From: Desulfobulbus propionicus
GTDB lineage: Bacteria; Desulfobacterota; Desulfobulbia; Desulfobulbales; Desulfobulbaceae
Direction: 5' to 3'
Assembly: GCA_002746685.1 (NCBI GenBank)
Contig: PDQK01000009.1
Coordinates: forward strand, 1-45,458
DNA length: 45,458 nucleotides
Positions 16,934 to 25,297 of this stretch are shown here, piece after piece. Position 1 is the first letter of the stretch. Each line of letters starts with the position of its first letter. The notes below the pieces were generated by a model. It worked only from the letters and a program-made list of their open reading frames with translations. It made no database searches and had not been told where the DNA came from. A program made the translations under genes and the position numbers.

Positions 16934-18355
16934 ATGAACGAACTGCAAAAATTATACAATAGAATCATTCAACGAGTACATATTAACCTTCGTGCCCTTG
17001 ATTTTGACATTCAGCCATATTCCAAAGGCATTATTCAGCCAGAGCAGATGTATAAGTTTTATGCGTTTTACGGGATAACAACAGGTCATCCATTGAGCCT
17101 GATGTTTGAGCATTCCGGATTGGCAGGGAGCTATTTTCTAGGAAAATGCCGGATTTCCAATGCATTGCTCTATAAAAGTGATATTCGGGGGGACGAGCTA
17201 AAAAGAAAAGGGGCATCTTATCAATGTCAGGGATTTCCCATAGAGCTTCAGGATGATGAACTGATCGATATTCGAAACTCTGCGCTGGCCAAAACCCTGG
17301 TACATAATTATTCCCATGACCCTGAAACACCTGATGTCTTTTTTATTAAAAACACTCTTGCTATGGATTATGCCAATATCCATGGTTCGCCAACTAATGG
17401 GGCGTTTTTAGGGCCTTTTGCCACTGTTGATTTAACGACTGTTTATGACTGTGTGGTTGGTACCTACTCCTATATTCAGGCGGGTGAAATCAGTCATCTG
17501 AAAATCGAGCCGGGCACGATATGGGTACATGCGCCTGGAGCCTTTAATTTTTACTATCGGCACGATCCTGAAAGCCTTGAACAGTATGCATCTGTTGTCT
17601 CTGGTCATCGGCCACACGGTATAATTCTGGATTTTATTGAAGAGCGTGAAGAGGCGTTTCAGTACCTTTTTGATACGGTAAAAGTTGAGGCTGTCGAATC
17701 TATTCCAAAAACAGCTTCTCTTGACAGATATGCTGTTGTCCTTGGCGATACCACCATTGCTGACAATGTGCTCGTCTCGCAAAGGGCGTATTTAGAAAAT
17801 GCGTATCTTGGCAAGGGGTCAAATGCCCAGGAAAATTGCTTTATTATCAACTCAAGGCTAGAGAGCTTCAACGTAACCGCACATGGCGCCAAAATAATTG
17901 AGTCTGATCTTGGACGGGATGTTTTTGTCGGATTCAATAGCTTTTTATTTGGGAAAAAGGACGCAAGAGTACATATTGGCCAAGGTTGTATTGTGATGCC
18001 ACATACAATTATAGATGTTGATGAGCCCTTACATATCGCCAAAGATCATCTTGTCTGGGGGCTGATTAGAAATACTGAAGACCTCCAGGAAAACAGTATC
18101 TCCTTTGATGAATTAACAGCCCAGAAAACAGGATTCAGCAGGGGGAACTTACATTTTGAAGGGAACGGCTATCTCTTTGTTAAAGGATTCAAGGATCGAA
18201 TTGACCATATTCTTGATGCAAATGGAGCCTTTTTTGGTAGAGGAAATAATACAGGGCACGCTCAAAGAAATCAGAACCTGTCACTCAATACTATACAACC
18301 ATTTCAATTTGGCCCCATGAAAGGGTTGTATCCCAATATTACTATAGAGTTGTAA
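16934..18355 (+). CDS. putative left-handed beta-helix (hexapeptide transferase-like) protein
   Basis: A 473-residue protein. Several stretches have the periodic small-hydrophobic pattern of hexapeptide repeats: CRISNALLYKSDIRG near 73, GAFLGPFATVDLTTVYDCVVGTYSYIQAGEI near 155-185, and DRYAVVLGDTTIADNVLVSQRAYLENAYLGKGSNAQENCFIINSRLESFNVTAHGAKIIESDLGRDVFVGFNSFL over about 265-340. Such folds occur in acyl- and sugar-nucleotide transferases. No nucleotidyltransferase N-domain or catalytic His could be assigned, so substrate is unknown. GAGGA precedes the ATG. It could act in envelope polysaccharide or storage metabolism; galE is nearby but convergent. Confidence 0.6.
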   Translation: MNELQKLYNRIIQRVHINLRALDFDIQPYSKGIIQPEQMYKFYAFYGITTGHPLSLMFEHSGLAGSYFLGKCRISNALLYKSDIRGDELKRKGASYQCQGFPIELQDDELIDIRNSALAKTLVHNYSHDPETPDVFFIKNTLAMDYANIHGSPTNGAFLGPFATVDLTTVYDCVVGTYSYIQAGEISHLKIEPGTIWVHAPGAFNFYYRHDPESLEQYASVVSGHRPHGIILDFIEEREEAFQYLFDTVKVEAVESIPKTASLDRYAVVLGDTTIADNVLVSQRAYLENAYLGKGSNAQENCFIINSRLESFNVTAHGAKIIESDLGRDVFVGFNSFLFGKKDARVHIGQGCIVMPHTIIDVDEPLHIAKDHLVWGLIRNTEDLQENSISFDELTAQKTGFSRGNLHFEGNGYLFVKGFKDRIDHILDANGAFFGRGNNTGHAQRNQNLSLNTIQPFQFGPMKGLYPNITIEL

Positions 18356-18391
18356 AGAGCCTTGAACTAACCTTCTGGGCTGCCTTTTGGG

Positions 18392-18435
18392 AAAACATGC
18401 GCTTATGGTAGCTACTGTAAGCGCATGTTTTGTTT
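18392..18435 (+). terminator. strong hairpin terminator
   Basis: AAAACATGCGCTTA (18392-18405) and TAAGCGCATGTTTT (18418-18431) are perfect 14-base arms with a 12-base loop; the right arm ends in TTTT followed by G and TTT. It can end transcription from the beta-helix gene and, by its A/T symmetry, from the opposite side too. Confidence 0.8.
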
Positions 18436-18716
18436 CAGGCTAGTGTCATGGCAACGATGAAATGTCAGTGTATTGCGCCGGATTTTTCTTGTTCTTACTT
18501 ATTGGAGCTCAGAAAAATGGGTGTACACATACTGTTGCACCTCTGACCAGTTTCCTCGTTTTTAGATACCTGTAATCTGGGAGCCAGGTATGTCGCGCTG
18601 TTTTATGGGTAAGCCAATAAAGCGCAACCATCTGAGAGGATGATATTGCGGACAAAGCATGGCCCCCTGGTGCAGTTTTTTATGACTGCTTTTCAAGTTA
18701 TAACCCTATTGATACA
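18436..18716. other. intergenic region between convergent genes
   Basis: About 280 bases with no supported gene. The segment around 18458-18476 (GATGAAATGTCAGTG) loosely matches the short repeat found at 28461, 44358 and 45222. A minus-strand frame of about 54 codons (ending near 18510) is open but unrecognised and may be old transposon debris. Confidence 0.4.
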
Positions 18717-19736
18717 TTACGTTGTTTTGTACCCATTGGGGTTCGAAGACTGCCAGCGCCACGTGTCTTCACACATCTCTTGTACTCCATGTTGGGCTTT
18801 CCAGTTTAATTCCTGTTCGGCCAGGGTCGGATCAGCATAGCACTGGGCAATATCACCCGCTCTTCGAGGAGCAATTGTATAGGGGACAGCTTTACCACTG
18901 GCCTCTTGAAACGCTTTTACCATATCGAGAACTGAATATCCTTGACCAGTCCCGAGGTTATAGGTGACAACACCAGGATTTTGTGTCAGTTTTTCAATAG
19001 CGCATACATGTCCCAACGCAAGGTCTACAACGTGGATATAATCTCGTACGCCGGTACCGTCAGGGGTTGGGTAATCATTACCAAAAACAGAAAGTTCTTT
19101 GAGTTTGCCCACAGCCACTTGTGAGATATATGGCATGAGGTTATTGGGTATTCCGTTTGGGTCTTCTCCAATTTGACCACTTTTGTGCGCACCCACAGGG
19201 TTAAAATAGCGGAGCAGCACTATGTTCCACTCTGGATCGGGTAGAGCCAGGTCGCGGAGAATTTCTTCAACCATCAGCTTGGTTCGACCATAAGGGTTGG
19301 TGGCAGAAAGAGGGAAATTTTCTACAATGGGGACCGTGGCAGGGTCACCGTAAACTGTTGCTGAGGAACTGAATACAATATTTTTCACCCTGTTTTCCTG
19401 CATTATCTTGCATAGATTAAGCGTGCCAGTGATGTTGTTGTAATAGTAGGAGAGTGGTTGTTCAACAGATTCACCAACTGCCTTGAGACCAGCGAAATGA
19501 ATGACTGCATCTGCTGGGCCAGCACTCTTAAAGGCTTCTCTAAGGCCTGATTCATCTAGAAGATCAACTTTATGAAAGGTTACGTTCTTGCCGGTCAGTT
19601 TTTGAATCCTGTGAAGTGACTCTTCACTTGAATTACTTAAGTTATCCAGCACTGTAACCTGGTAATCTGCTTCAAGAAGTTCCAAACAGGTGTGGCTGCC
19701 AATATAGCCCGCTCCACCGGTGACGATAATGTGCAT
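18717..19736 (-). CDS. galE: UDP-glucose 4-epimerase
   Basis: A 339-residue cytoplasmic short-chain dehydrogenase-type enzyme that interconverts UDP-glucose and UDP-galactose with bound NAD. The N-terminal [20 protein letters not shown] is the GxxGxxG NAD motif, [10 protein letters not shown] holds the catalytic Ser/Thr, and [14 protein letters not shown] holds the YxxxK pair. [12 protein letters not shown] and [15 protein letters not shown] are also canonical. Length equals typical GalE. It supplies precursors for LPS or exopolysaccharide. A good sigma-70-like promoter lies 64-92 bases upstream. Confidence 0.97.
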   Translation of the reverse strand: MHIIVTGGAGYIGSHTCLELLEADYQVTVLDNLSNSSEESLHRIQKLTGKNVTFHKVDLLDESGLREAFKSAGPADAVIHFAGLKAVGESVEQPLSYYYNNITGTLNLCKIMQENRVKNIVFSSSATVYGDPATVPIVENFPLSATNPYGRTKLMVEEILRDLALPDPEWNIVLLRYFNPVGAHKSGQIGEDPNGIPNNLMPYISQVAVGKLKELSVFGNDYPTPDGTGVRDYIHVVDLALGHVCAIEKLTQNPGVVTYNLGTGQGYSVLDMVKAFQEASGKAVPYTIAPRRAGDIAQCYADPTLAEQELNWKAQHGVQEMCEDTWRWQSSNPNGYKTT

Positions 19737-19799
19737 GCTGTTCTCCAGTATAGCGAAAAGAAGAGTTCATTTACTCATATGTTGGTTGTCTAATCCTTA

Positions 19800-19828
19800 A
19801 TTTTATGAGCATGCGGTATCTATGTAAA
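19800..19828 (-). promoter_or_regulatory. sigma-70-type promoter of galE
   Basis: On the minus strand TTTACA (19828-19823) is followed after exactly 17 bases by TAAAAT (19805-19800). Both hexamers differ from the consensus at one position. The expected transcript start near 19793 leaves a leader of about 55 bases before galE. Confidence 0.7.
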
Positions 19829-19887
19829 GCGAAATGTGTACTTGAGCCAACCACCAAAAAGAAAACAAGCCTGTTGAAAATGGAAAA

Positions 19888-19916
19888 TTGACAGCAGGTA
19901 AGTCAATCTTTATAAT
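19888..19916 (+). promoter_or_regulatory. perfect-consensus sigma-70 promoter upstream of the HD nucleotidase
   Basis: TTGACA (19888-19893), a 17-base spacer and TATAAT (19911-19916) match the sigma-70 consensus exactly. Start of transcription would be near 19923, leaving a leader of about 140 bases before the gene at 20066. The leader contains TGCATT..AATGCA (19948-19967) that could fold into a short hairpin. Confidence 0.75.
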
Positions 19917-20065
19917 CGCTTTTTCTTTATTGGTGAAAGGTTGGGTGCATTATCGATACAATGCATTTGCCTTCATGAGATGTGACGTTGCAAGCACCTG
20001 TACACCGTGTGTTATTTGAGAAAAAAATGTATTTTCATGTTTAACGCAGTCAAACAGCTCTACAT

Positions 20066-20656
20066 ATGACCCTACCCAGACTTACACTGGCAGACCTCGC
20101 CAGATCCGGCCATGTCACTCGTTGGCATAGTGTGAGAACTTCGCGGGACCAAACCCTTGCAGAACACCATTACATGGTAACCCGTATTTCCAATCGGCTG
20201 GCCAAGGATATTTTTGGTACTGAGTTAACCGATTCCGGTTTGTTGCAGATAATGGAGTATGCCTCTTTACATGATACCCCAGAGCTTCTCATGGGGGATT
20301 TACCCAGCCCGTTAAAGCGTCATATTGAAAAGCTCAGTGGCAATGCAAACCCTGTGGAGGCCATTGAACGAGAAATAGCTCCCTGGCTTTTTGAGATGAA
20401 AGAGGCCATGAAAGAGGCTCATCCAGAATACCTTGTGGTTGTAAAACTCGCTGATATTATTGATGCTTTAGTTTTTATTATCGATGAGGGGATTGGGGGG
20501 CATGCAAAGCAGGTGACCCAAAGGCTCTATGGTATGCTTGAGGATAAACTTAAAGAGGCTATCAGTGAATTTCCCCAGTACAACTGGAGACGCGCAATTG
20601 ATGTGCTCAATGAACTGCTACAGAATGCTGAGAAGACAAAAGTAGCTTTTGAATAG
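20066..20656 (+). CDS. HD-domain 5'-nucleotidase, YfbR-like
   Basis: A 196-residue metal-dependent phosphohydrolase. ARSGHVTRWHSVRTSRDQTLAEHHYMVTRI includes the WH..R..Q..AEHH start of YfbR-like HD proteins, ASLHDTPELLMGDLPSP carries the central HD and the E-L..GD..SP block, and KLADIIDALVFI supplies the last metal-ligand Asp. E. coli YfbR removes phosphate from deoxynucleoside 5'-monophosphates; the same role in dNTP balance is inferred. The ATG has no strong Shine-Dalgarno site despite the very strong promoter. Convergent with the OmpA gene, sharing a terminator. Confidence 0.87.
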   Translation: MTLPRLTLADLARSGHVTRWHSVRTSRDQTLAEHHYMVTRISNRLAKDIFGTELTDSGLLQIMEYASLHDTPELLMGDLPSPLKRHIEKLSGNANPVEAIEREIAPWLFEMKEAMKEAHPEYLVVVKLADIIDALVFIIDEGIGGHAKQVTQRLYGMLEDKLKEAISEFPQYNWRRAIDVLNELLQNAEKTKVAFE

Positions 20657-20679
20657 TCTTGATGGTGGTGTACAGTTGC
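20656..20679 (+). repeat. short intergenic repeat, copy 1 (GTCTTGATGGTGGT core)
   Basis: GTCTTGATGGTGGTGTACAG begins at the last base of the nucleotidase stop codon and recurs at 25275-25297 as GTCTTGATGGTGGTATACAT, fourteen identical bases and then T-A-C-A. Both lie at gene ends. Origin is unknown. Confidence 0.5.
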
Positions 20680-20692
20680 TTATGCAATAAAA

Positions 20693-20726
20693 AAAGCAGG
20701 CCAAGCGCTATGGCCTGACCTGCTTT
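20693..20726. terminator. bidirectional terminator between convergent genes
   Basis: AAAGCAGG and CCTGCTTT are the outer arms and CCA/TGG can extend the stem with a bulge; an A-run lies on the left and T-rich sequence on the right. It sits between the nucleotidase (plus) and OmpA (minus) stops. Confidence 0.75.
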
Positions 20727-20757
20727 GATAAAGAAAGTTGTCAGTATCGCTTGAGTA

Positions 20758-21795
20758 TTACATGCCAGATATAATGCATTCAACGCGACGATTCTGGTAA
20801 CGTCCTTCTTCTGTATCGTTACTCGACACAGGATTTGCCATACCAAACGAGCTGAGTGTAATACGTTGACGATCAACACCCGCCTTTTCAGCAAGGTAGG
20901 TACGAACGCTGGCAGCCCGACGCTCAGAAAGAGCCATGTTGTATTTTTTCGATCCAATGTTATCTGTGTACCCAGCAAGAGTTACATGTGCTTTTGGGTT
21001 TTCCTGCATGTAAATGGCAAGTTCGTTAAGGGTAACATAGTATTCCGGCTTAACAACGGATTTGTCGAAATCAAACAGGACATGATTAAAGCTCTTGCCC
21101 ATAACTGTGGCTTCACTCTTTTTCACCATGAAAAGAGGGTTGGTGAGCCATTCCGGATGACCAAGTAACTCGGAGAATTTAAATGCCTTACCACAGTCAG
21201 AGGCCTTTGCAATGGCATTGATTACTGCGTCGCCATTGGTTCTTGGGTTGGTATCGATGACATAAAAACAAACCTTATACTTTTCTGCCAGCTGCTTTGC
21301 AATTACTCCTGGAGCAGGCAGGCTGCTCTTTGGCGTGAACTGCCCATCGGTGAAGAGGTAGACAATTGTTTCACCTTGCAGTTTTTCTAAGATAGGGTCA
21401 AGGGAAGCAAGTCCGTTTTGGAGAGGGGTTCTTCCTGCGGGGTTGGACGGTAGACTTGCAATGGTAGAAGTAAACAGATCCTTATTATAGGTTTGCATTG
21501 GAAGAAAAGGTTTAAATGTAAGCTTTTCAGCGCCTGGTGTAAATGCATAAACACCGGCTTGCCAATCAAGGGGGGGGAGTGACGCATTGGTTTCAGTCAA
21601 GATTTGACGCTCAACATCAATTCGCATCTGATCCCCAGCTGCTTTTTCAGCCATGGAGCTGGAGTAATCGTAAAGCACGATAAAGTTATCAGCAAGCTTT
21701 ACAAATTCAACATTTTGTGCAAGAGCAACCGTTGACAAGCAAGATGCGACCAGAAGCATCAAACCCGTTAGCAGACTTTTTTTAATCATTTTCAT
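20758..21795 (-). CDS. exported protein with vWA and OmpA domains
   Basis: A 345-residue envelope protein. The ATG at 21795 follows AAAGGAG and opens a signal peptide (MKMIKKSLLTG..STVALA). Residues about 30-205 form a von Willebrand A domain with the MIDAS motif DYSSS (D-x-S-x-S) and VYLFTDGQF; residues about 235-340 form an OmpA-C peptidoglycan-binding domain with LFDFDKSVVKPEY, LAGYTDNIGSKKYNMALSERRAASVRTYL and NRRVECII. A protein anchored to peptidoglycan that presents a metal-dependent protein-binding domain is the reading; partner unknown. Upstream in-frame extension to 21852 is rejected for lack of a ribosome binding site. Confidence 0.88.
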   Translation of the reverse strand: MKMIKKSLLTGLMLLVASCLSTVALAQNVEFVKLADNFIVLYDYSSSMAEKAAGDQMRIDVERQILTETNASLPPLDWQAGVYAFTPGAEKLTFKPFLPMQTYNKDLFTSTIASLPSNPAGRTPLQNGLASLDPILEKLQGETIVYLFTDGQFTPKSSLPAPGVIAKQLAEKYKVCFYVIDTNPRTNGDAVINAIAKASDCGKAFKFSELLGHPEWLTNPLFMVKKSEATVMGKSFNHVLFDFDKSVVKPEYYVTLNELAIYMQENPKAHVTLAGYTDNIGSKKYNMALSERRAASVRTYLAEKAGVDRQRITLSSFGMANPVSSNDTEEGRYQNRRVECIISGM

Positions 21796-22126
21796 ACAAT
21801 TTTCTCCTTTCTTTGTAGATATCATATTTAAGGTGTTCCTGTTGATGAACAAAACAGGAAAAACAATACTGCAAGTGAATGGTTAGGTCAAGAACCAAAA
21901 AATAATTACTGGTAAGGGGAGGTGGGGTTGCGCTGTTGTATTGCAGGTTTTGAGTGACTGGTAAAATGAAAAAGGAAAAAGCATGAGGGCGATATTTTGA
22001 TGTTCTTTGTTCACCTTTTCAGTAAAACTGTAGCCGCCATTTCTTTAAGTAAGTTTTTGGTAAAATCCGAAACAAAGGTATGGGGAGTACGCAGGGAGAA
22101 TAAAATCAAGCTCTACCTTTTTTCGC
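21796..22126. other. intergenic region upstream of the vWA-OmpA gene
   Basis: About 330 AT-rich bases with no supported gene. A possible -10 (TATGAT) lies about 35 bases upstream of the OmpA ribosome binding site on the minus strand, without a good -35. Nothing else recognised. Confidence 0.4.
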
Positions 22127-22156
22127 AATAGGTTTTTCGCATGCGAAAAACCTATT
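22127..22156. repeat. perfect 30-base palindrome over the ParB-like stop codon
   Basis: AATAGGTTTTTCGCA (22127-22141) is followed without a loop by its exact reverse complement (22142-22156). It contains the stop codon of the ParB-domain gene. A related inverted repeat sharing GTTTTTCGC/GCGAAAAAC occurs at 28411-28451. No T-run follows on the minus strand, so it is a poor classical terminator; it could be an RNA 3' stem or a protein-binding site. Confidence 0.6.
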
Positions 22157-23885
22157 GGCTTAGAATATTTTCGTTCTCAAGTATTGATGTAACTCGCTCA
22201 AATATTTCCTGGTAGTTTGTTTTGTTAATCCGTAAGGTCAGTGCAATATTTTCGCTTCCGCCTTTTTGTTCTTTCTTGAGGTCAAAATCTTTTTTGCTGG
22301 CTTTTTTGCCAAAGTATTTTTCCCGGACCTTTTTCACCGTGGTCTTAAATTGTTGAGAATCTTCCTGTGGTGGCTTTTCTTCTTGTTCCAGAGAGCGAAT
22401 AAAAGAGGTCGCAGGTTGCTTGCTTTCCATGGCCTTGGTGAGGAGGGTTTTAACCCTTTCGTCATGCAGCGTATCTGTAATGTTTGCTCCTTTTTGTTTG
22501 AGCAGGTTGAGAATCTTTATGATCTGGGGGCGCGTTGGAGCTAACGTCTTGACCACTTCAATATACAAGCTGTCGCGGTCAGCAGGGGATTTGATTGGAG
22601 CAAGAATTTCAGCAGCAATACTAAACTGGAGTTTTTCGTTAATGAGATCGTTGATTATCTCAGGGGATTCACCACGGCTGCGGATTTGGTGTACTTTCCT
22701 GTACTTGTGTATGGTGGTGTGTGAGACTTTTTGGCCAGGTTGACCAATACCCAGTGTTTCGCCAAACTGTTCAGCCAGCATGGTGTTGTTGAGGTTGAGC
22801 GAGGTGCTTGCTGAGTCCAGAAAGTTGCCGATTTCCACAGGGTTGAGATTTCTCCGTTTCGTATTCTCAGCAAGAGAAATATTAAAGAAATCTGCGGTGG
22901 TGAAATTCTTTTCTGCAAAGACTTTTGCTTCTACCCATTCTGCTTTTAAGCGTTGCAATGCCTGAAAACGTCTGAAACCGCACAGTACCTTGTAGCGACC
23001 ATCGGTTTTTTGGAGCAGGACAAGGGGATGGAGAAGCCCATTTTTTTTTATCGAGTTTGCAAGTTCCTCAATATAGGTTTCCCGTGCCAGTTCATTATAT
23101 TGTGTATCCCTGTGGATCCGGAATATGTATTGAAGATCAGTCGCCTGGGTTGTATCAATATTTCCTGAGCTGACTTTTCTCACCAGTGGCATTTTTTCTT
23201 TAAAGTTCAGCAGGCTGGAGGACAGTTTTTTCGCACGTTCAATGGCTGTGTCTTCGCTGTTCAGGTATTGGGCAGGTATGGTCACTAAAAGAGACTGCAC
23301 TTCTGGCTTATAAAATCCCTCGAGGTAGTTTTTCTGACGAAACATCTGGTTGATATGGTCTTGCTCTCGGCCGCAATATGGTGATGCACTGTCCGCAATT
23401 CCTGTTGCAAATCCTTGATCCTCCATGGCTACGCGTATCTTGCTGAGAAAAGATGGCGCAATTGTCGGGCTGTGAGGTTTAGAGTCGTCGCCCCGCTGCC
23501 CCTGTCCGTAGCCCAAAAGTATATTCACATTATCTGGTAGTGAATCGTTAGTGGTCTGGAAGATAAAGACTAAAGGTTTGAGGTCATTTTCTACGATTTC
23601 ATCACTAAATCGCTTTATATGAAGCAGGAAGGAATCCGTAAGTTTTTTACGCTGCTTTACTGCCTGCATATTAGAAAAATCAACCAGTGTAGCCTTGTAC
23701 TTATCGTTAATTACACTATAGCACTGGAGCTGTTTCCCCAGTTGAAGGGCAAACGTGGTGAGAAAATGTTGCTTTTTTAGGGTGTTACCACTTGGTAATC
23801 CGTTAGGAACAATGAGGAGGATATTGCTGTCGCCAAGGGTCGTATAAATCGAACGATTCTTATAGTGATCCATCGTTTTTACCAT
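22152..23885 (-). CDS. ParB-domain protein with amidohydrolase-like N-terminal half
   Basis: A 577-residue protein. Residues about 255-350 are a ParB N-terminal domain (IEELANSIKKNGLLHPLVLLQ, then GRYKVLCGFRRFQALQRL, and ISLAENTKRRNLNPVEIG) followed by a helix-turn-helix-like region to about 430 and a charged tail. The CTP-binding GERRxRA box of ParB reads GFRRFQA here. Residues about 20-215 resemble N-formylglutamate amidohydrolase-type proteins: NILLIVPNG where VPHG is usual, CYSVINDKY, ILLGYGQGQRG, CGREQDHINQMF and EVQSLLVTIP. The usual metal His (PHG) appears to be Asn, so this half may be non-catalytic. The start overlaps the yihY-like gene by 26 bases (MDHYKN at 23873 is an alternative). 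No parA or parS was seen nearby. Function unknown; DNA binding is inferred. Confidence 0.75.
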   Translation of the reverse strand: MVKTMDHYKNRSIYTTLGDSNILLIVPNGLPSGNTLKKQHFLTTFALQLGKQLQCYSVINDKYKATLVDFSNMQAVKQRKKLTDSFLLHIKRFSDEIVENDLKPLVFIFQTTNDSLPDNVNILLGYGQGQRGDDSKPHSPTIAPSFLSKIRVAMEDQGFATGIADSASPYCGREQDHINQMFRQKNYLEGFYKPEVQSLLVTIPAQYLNSEDTAIERAKKLSSSLLNFKEKMPLVRKVSSGNIDTTQATDLQYIFRIHRDTQYNELARETYIEELANSIKKNGLLHPLVLLQKTDGRYKVLCGFRRFQALQRLKAEWVEAKVFAEKNFTTADFFNISLAENTKRRNLNPVEIGNFLDSASTSLNLNNTMLAEQFGETLGIGQPGQKVSHTTIHKYRKVHQIRSRGESPEIINDLINEKLQFSIAAEILAPIKSPADRDSLYIEVVKTLAPTRPQIIKILNLLKQKGANITDTLHDERVKTLLTKAMESKQPATSFIRSLEQEEKPPQEDSQQFKTTVKKVREKYFGKKASKKDFDLKKEQKGGSENIALTLRINKTNYQEIFERVTSILENENILSQ

Positions 23886-25254
23886 GGCTAAGATCAGTCA
23901 GAGAGAGTTGTGGGGGAAGAGCCTTGCGTGCTCCCTGTAATGCCGTTTGTGACATTTTGCTGCCATAGGTGTTGTGCTCCTGAGCGTTAAAAACTGTATC
24001 CAGAATGTCGCTTGGGGTAATATGGGTGATATCGGTTGCAGGAAAGATGTCGTTCGTCTTCTTATTTTCCACAATCCGAATCAGGTCTGATTGTTGTAAC
24101 ATTTTCAGCGTCAGCTCAAGTTCTGCAGTTGAGCAATAGGGCAGGGCTTTGAGCAGAGAAATGTCCGTGGTCTTGGTTTTGGCCGCAAAGTCAATGTAGA
24201 TTTGTCTTATGATATCAAAGGCAAGTTGCAGACTTTTATGGGATGAAATGCTGCTATCGTGTGGAATATAATCTTTATTATTCTGCACGGCATAGGCCAG
24301 TGCTGCACCAAGCAAAATAAATGTCCAACCCAGATACACCCACACCAAAAAGAGCGGAACCGTTGCAAACGACCCATAAATGGCGTTGTATTTGGCTACT
24401 CCGATTTGGAGAAATATATACATTTTCTGGGTGGCAAACCAGAACACAGAGGCAAAAAAGGCGCCGATGAATGCCGCAGGGGTTCTCACTCTTGCCCGTG
24501 AAAAAAAGAGATACATCAGCATGAGGCTCAAGATGACAAACATAAAGGGCAGGAGTTTAAGCAGGGCATTTATGAGGAAAGGGATTGGCAAGATTTTTTC
24601 CAGGTATCCCATCATCTTCTTACTGGCCAGGATTGCTTCCCCAGCCAAGGCCATGTTGATTGATATCGGAAGCAGTACCAGTAATGCCAAATAATCCATA
24701 ACTTTGCGGAAAATCGGGCGTCCCTTTTTTTCACGCCAGATATCATTCATGGCAGCTTCTATATTGCTGAACACCGTTACAACAACAACTAGGGTGCCAG
24801 CGATTCCAATGACTCCAAGAGCTGCAAAGTTGGTTTTATCGACATAATCAAAGATAGTGTCAATGGCGCGGTACAAGTGAGAAGTCATGTTGCTCCCATG
24901 ACCAGACGATGGCAACTGGTCTTCCGGTGACTCTGTACTGGCGGTTTCTGTGGGGTAGGTTGGCCTTGGGTCAAACTGTTCTATAAATCGTTCCGTCGCA
25001 ACACGGATTTGATCACCGCTGCCCAAGCCCTTGAGCAGAGCTGTGGACATGGCAAGTAAGGGAACCATGGAGAGGATAACAGAGTAGGTCAGTGCTGAGG
25101 CACGGATGGAAAGCTTAGCACGCCCTGCTTCACGCCACACAATGAGAATGATTCGCAGGAACAACCGAATCACTCGTACATGGTTATTGTCGCTGATGTT
25201 CTGGGTGAATACCCAGGCTGATACCCTGTTCCACAGGGGATGTGTCTGGTTCAT
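23860..25254 (-). CDS. YihY/BrkB-family inner-membrane protein with C-terminal extension
   Basis: A 464-residue protein. It has six membrane spans within about 45-330 and family blocks SIRASALTYSVILSMVPLLAMSTALLKG, IGIAGTLVVVVTVFSNIEAAMNDIW and GASFA-like AYIGAFFASVFWFATQKMYIFLQIGVAKYNAIYGSFATVPLFLVWVYLGWTFILLGAALAYAVQN in divided form. E. coli YihY has 290 residues; here about 130 extra C-terminal residues form a soluble region resembling a winged-helix module (LLKALPYCSTAELELTLKMLQQSDLIRI). Molecular role of the family is not settled. The 3' end overlaps the ParB-domain gene, so the two are cotranslated. Confidence 0.85.
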   Translation of the reverse strand: MNQTHPLWNRVSAWVFTQNISDNNHVRVIRLFLRIILIVWREAGRAKLSIRASALTYSVILSMVPLLAMSTALLKGLGSGDQIRVATERFIEQFDPRPTYPTETASTESPEDQLPSSGHGSNMTSHLYRAIDTIFDYVDKTNFAALGVIGIAGTLVVVVTVFSNIEAAMNDIWREKKGRPIFRKVMDYLALLVLLPISINMALAGEAILASKKMMGYLEKILPIPFLINALLKLLPFMFVILSLMLMYLFFSRARVRTPAAFIGAFFASVFWFATQKMYIFLQIGVAKYNAIYGSFATVPLFLVWVYLGWTFILLGAALAYAVQNNKDYIPHDSSISSHKSLQLAFDIIRQIYIDFAAKTKTTDISLLKALPYCSTAELELTLKMLQQSDLIRIVENKKTNDIFPATDITHITPSDILDTVFNAQEHNTYGSKMSQTALQGARKALPPQLSLTDLSHGKNDGSL

Positions 25255-25274
25255 GTAAGGAGTCCCATAACGCT

Positions 25275-25297
25275 GTCTTGATGGTGGTATACATTAC
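25275..25297 (+). repeat. short intergenic repeat, copy 2 (GTCTTGATGGTGGT core)
   Basis: GTCTTGATGGTGGTATACAT matches 20656-20679 over its first fourteen bases and T-A-C-A. It lies between the kinase stop (25294) and the yihY-like start and overlaps the kinase stop codon. Confidence 0.5.

Noticed and set aside
18510..18690. Minus-strand 54-codon open stretch as a transposase remnant
   Set aside because: No motif could be matched with confidence; left as unexplained intergenic DNA.
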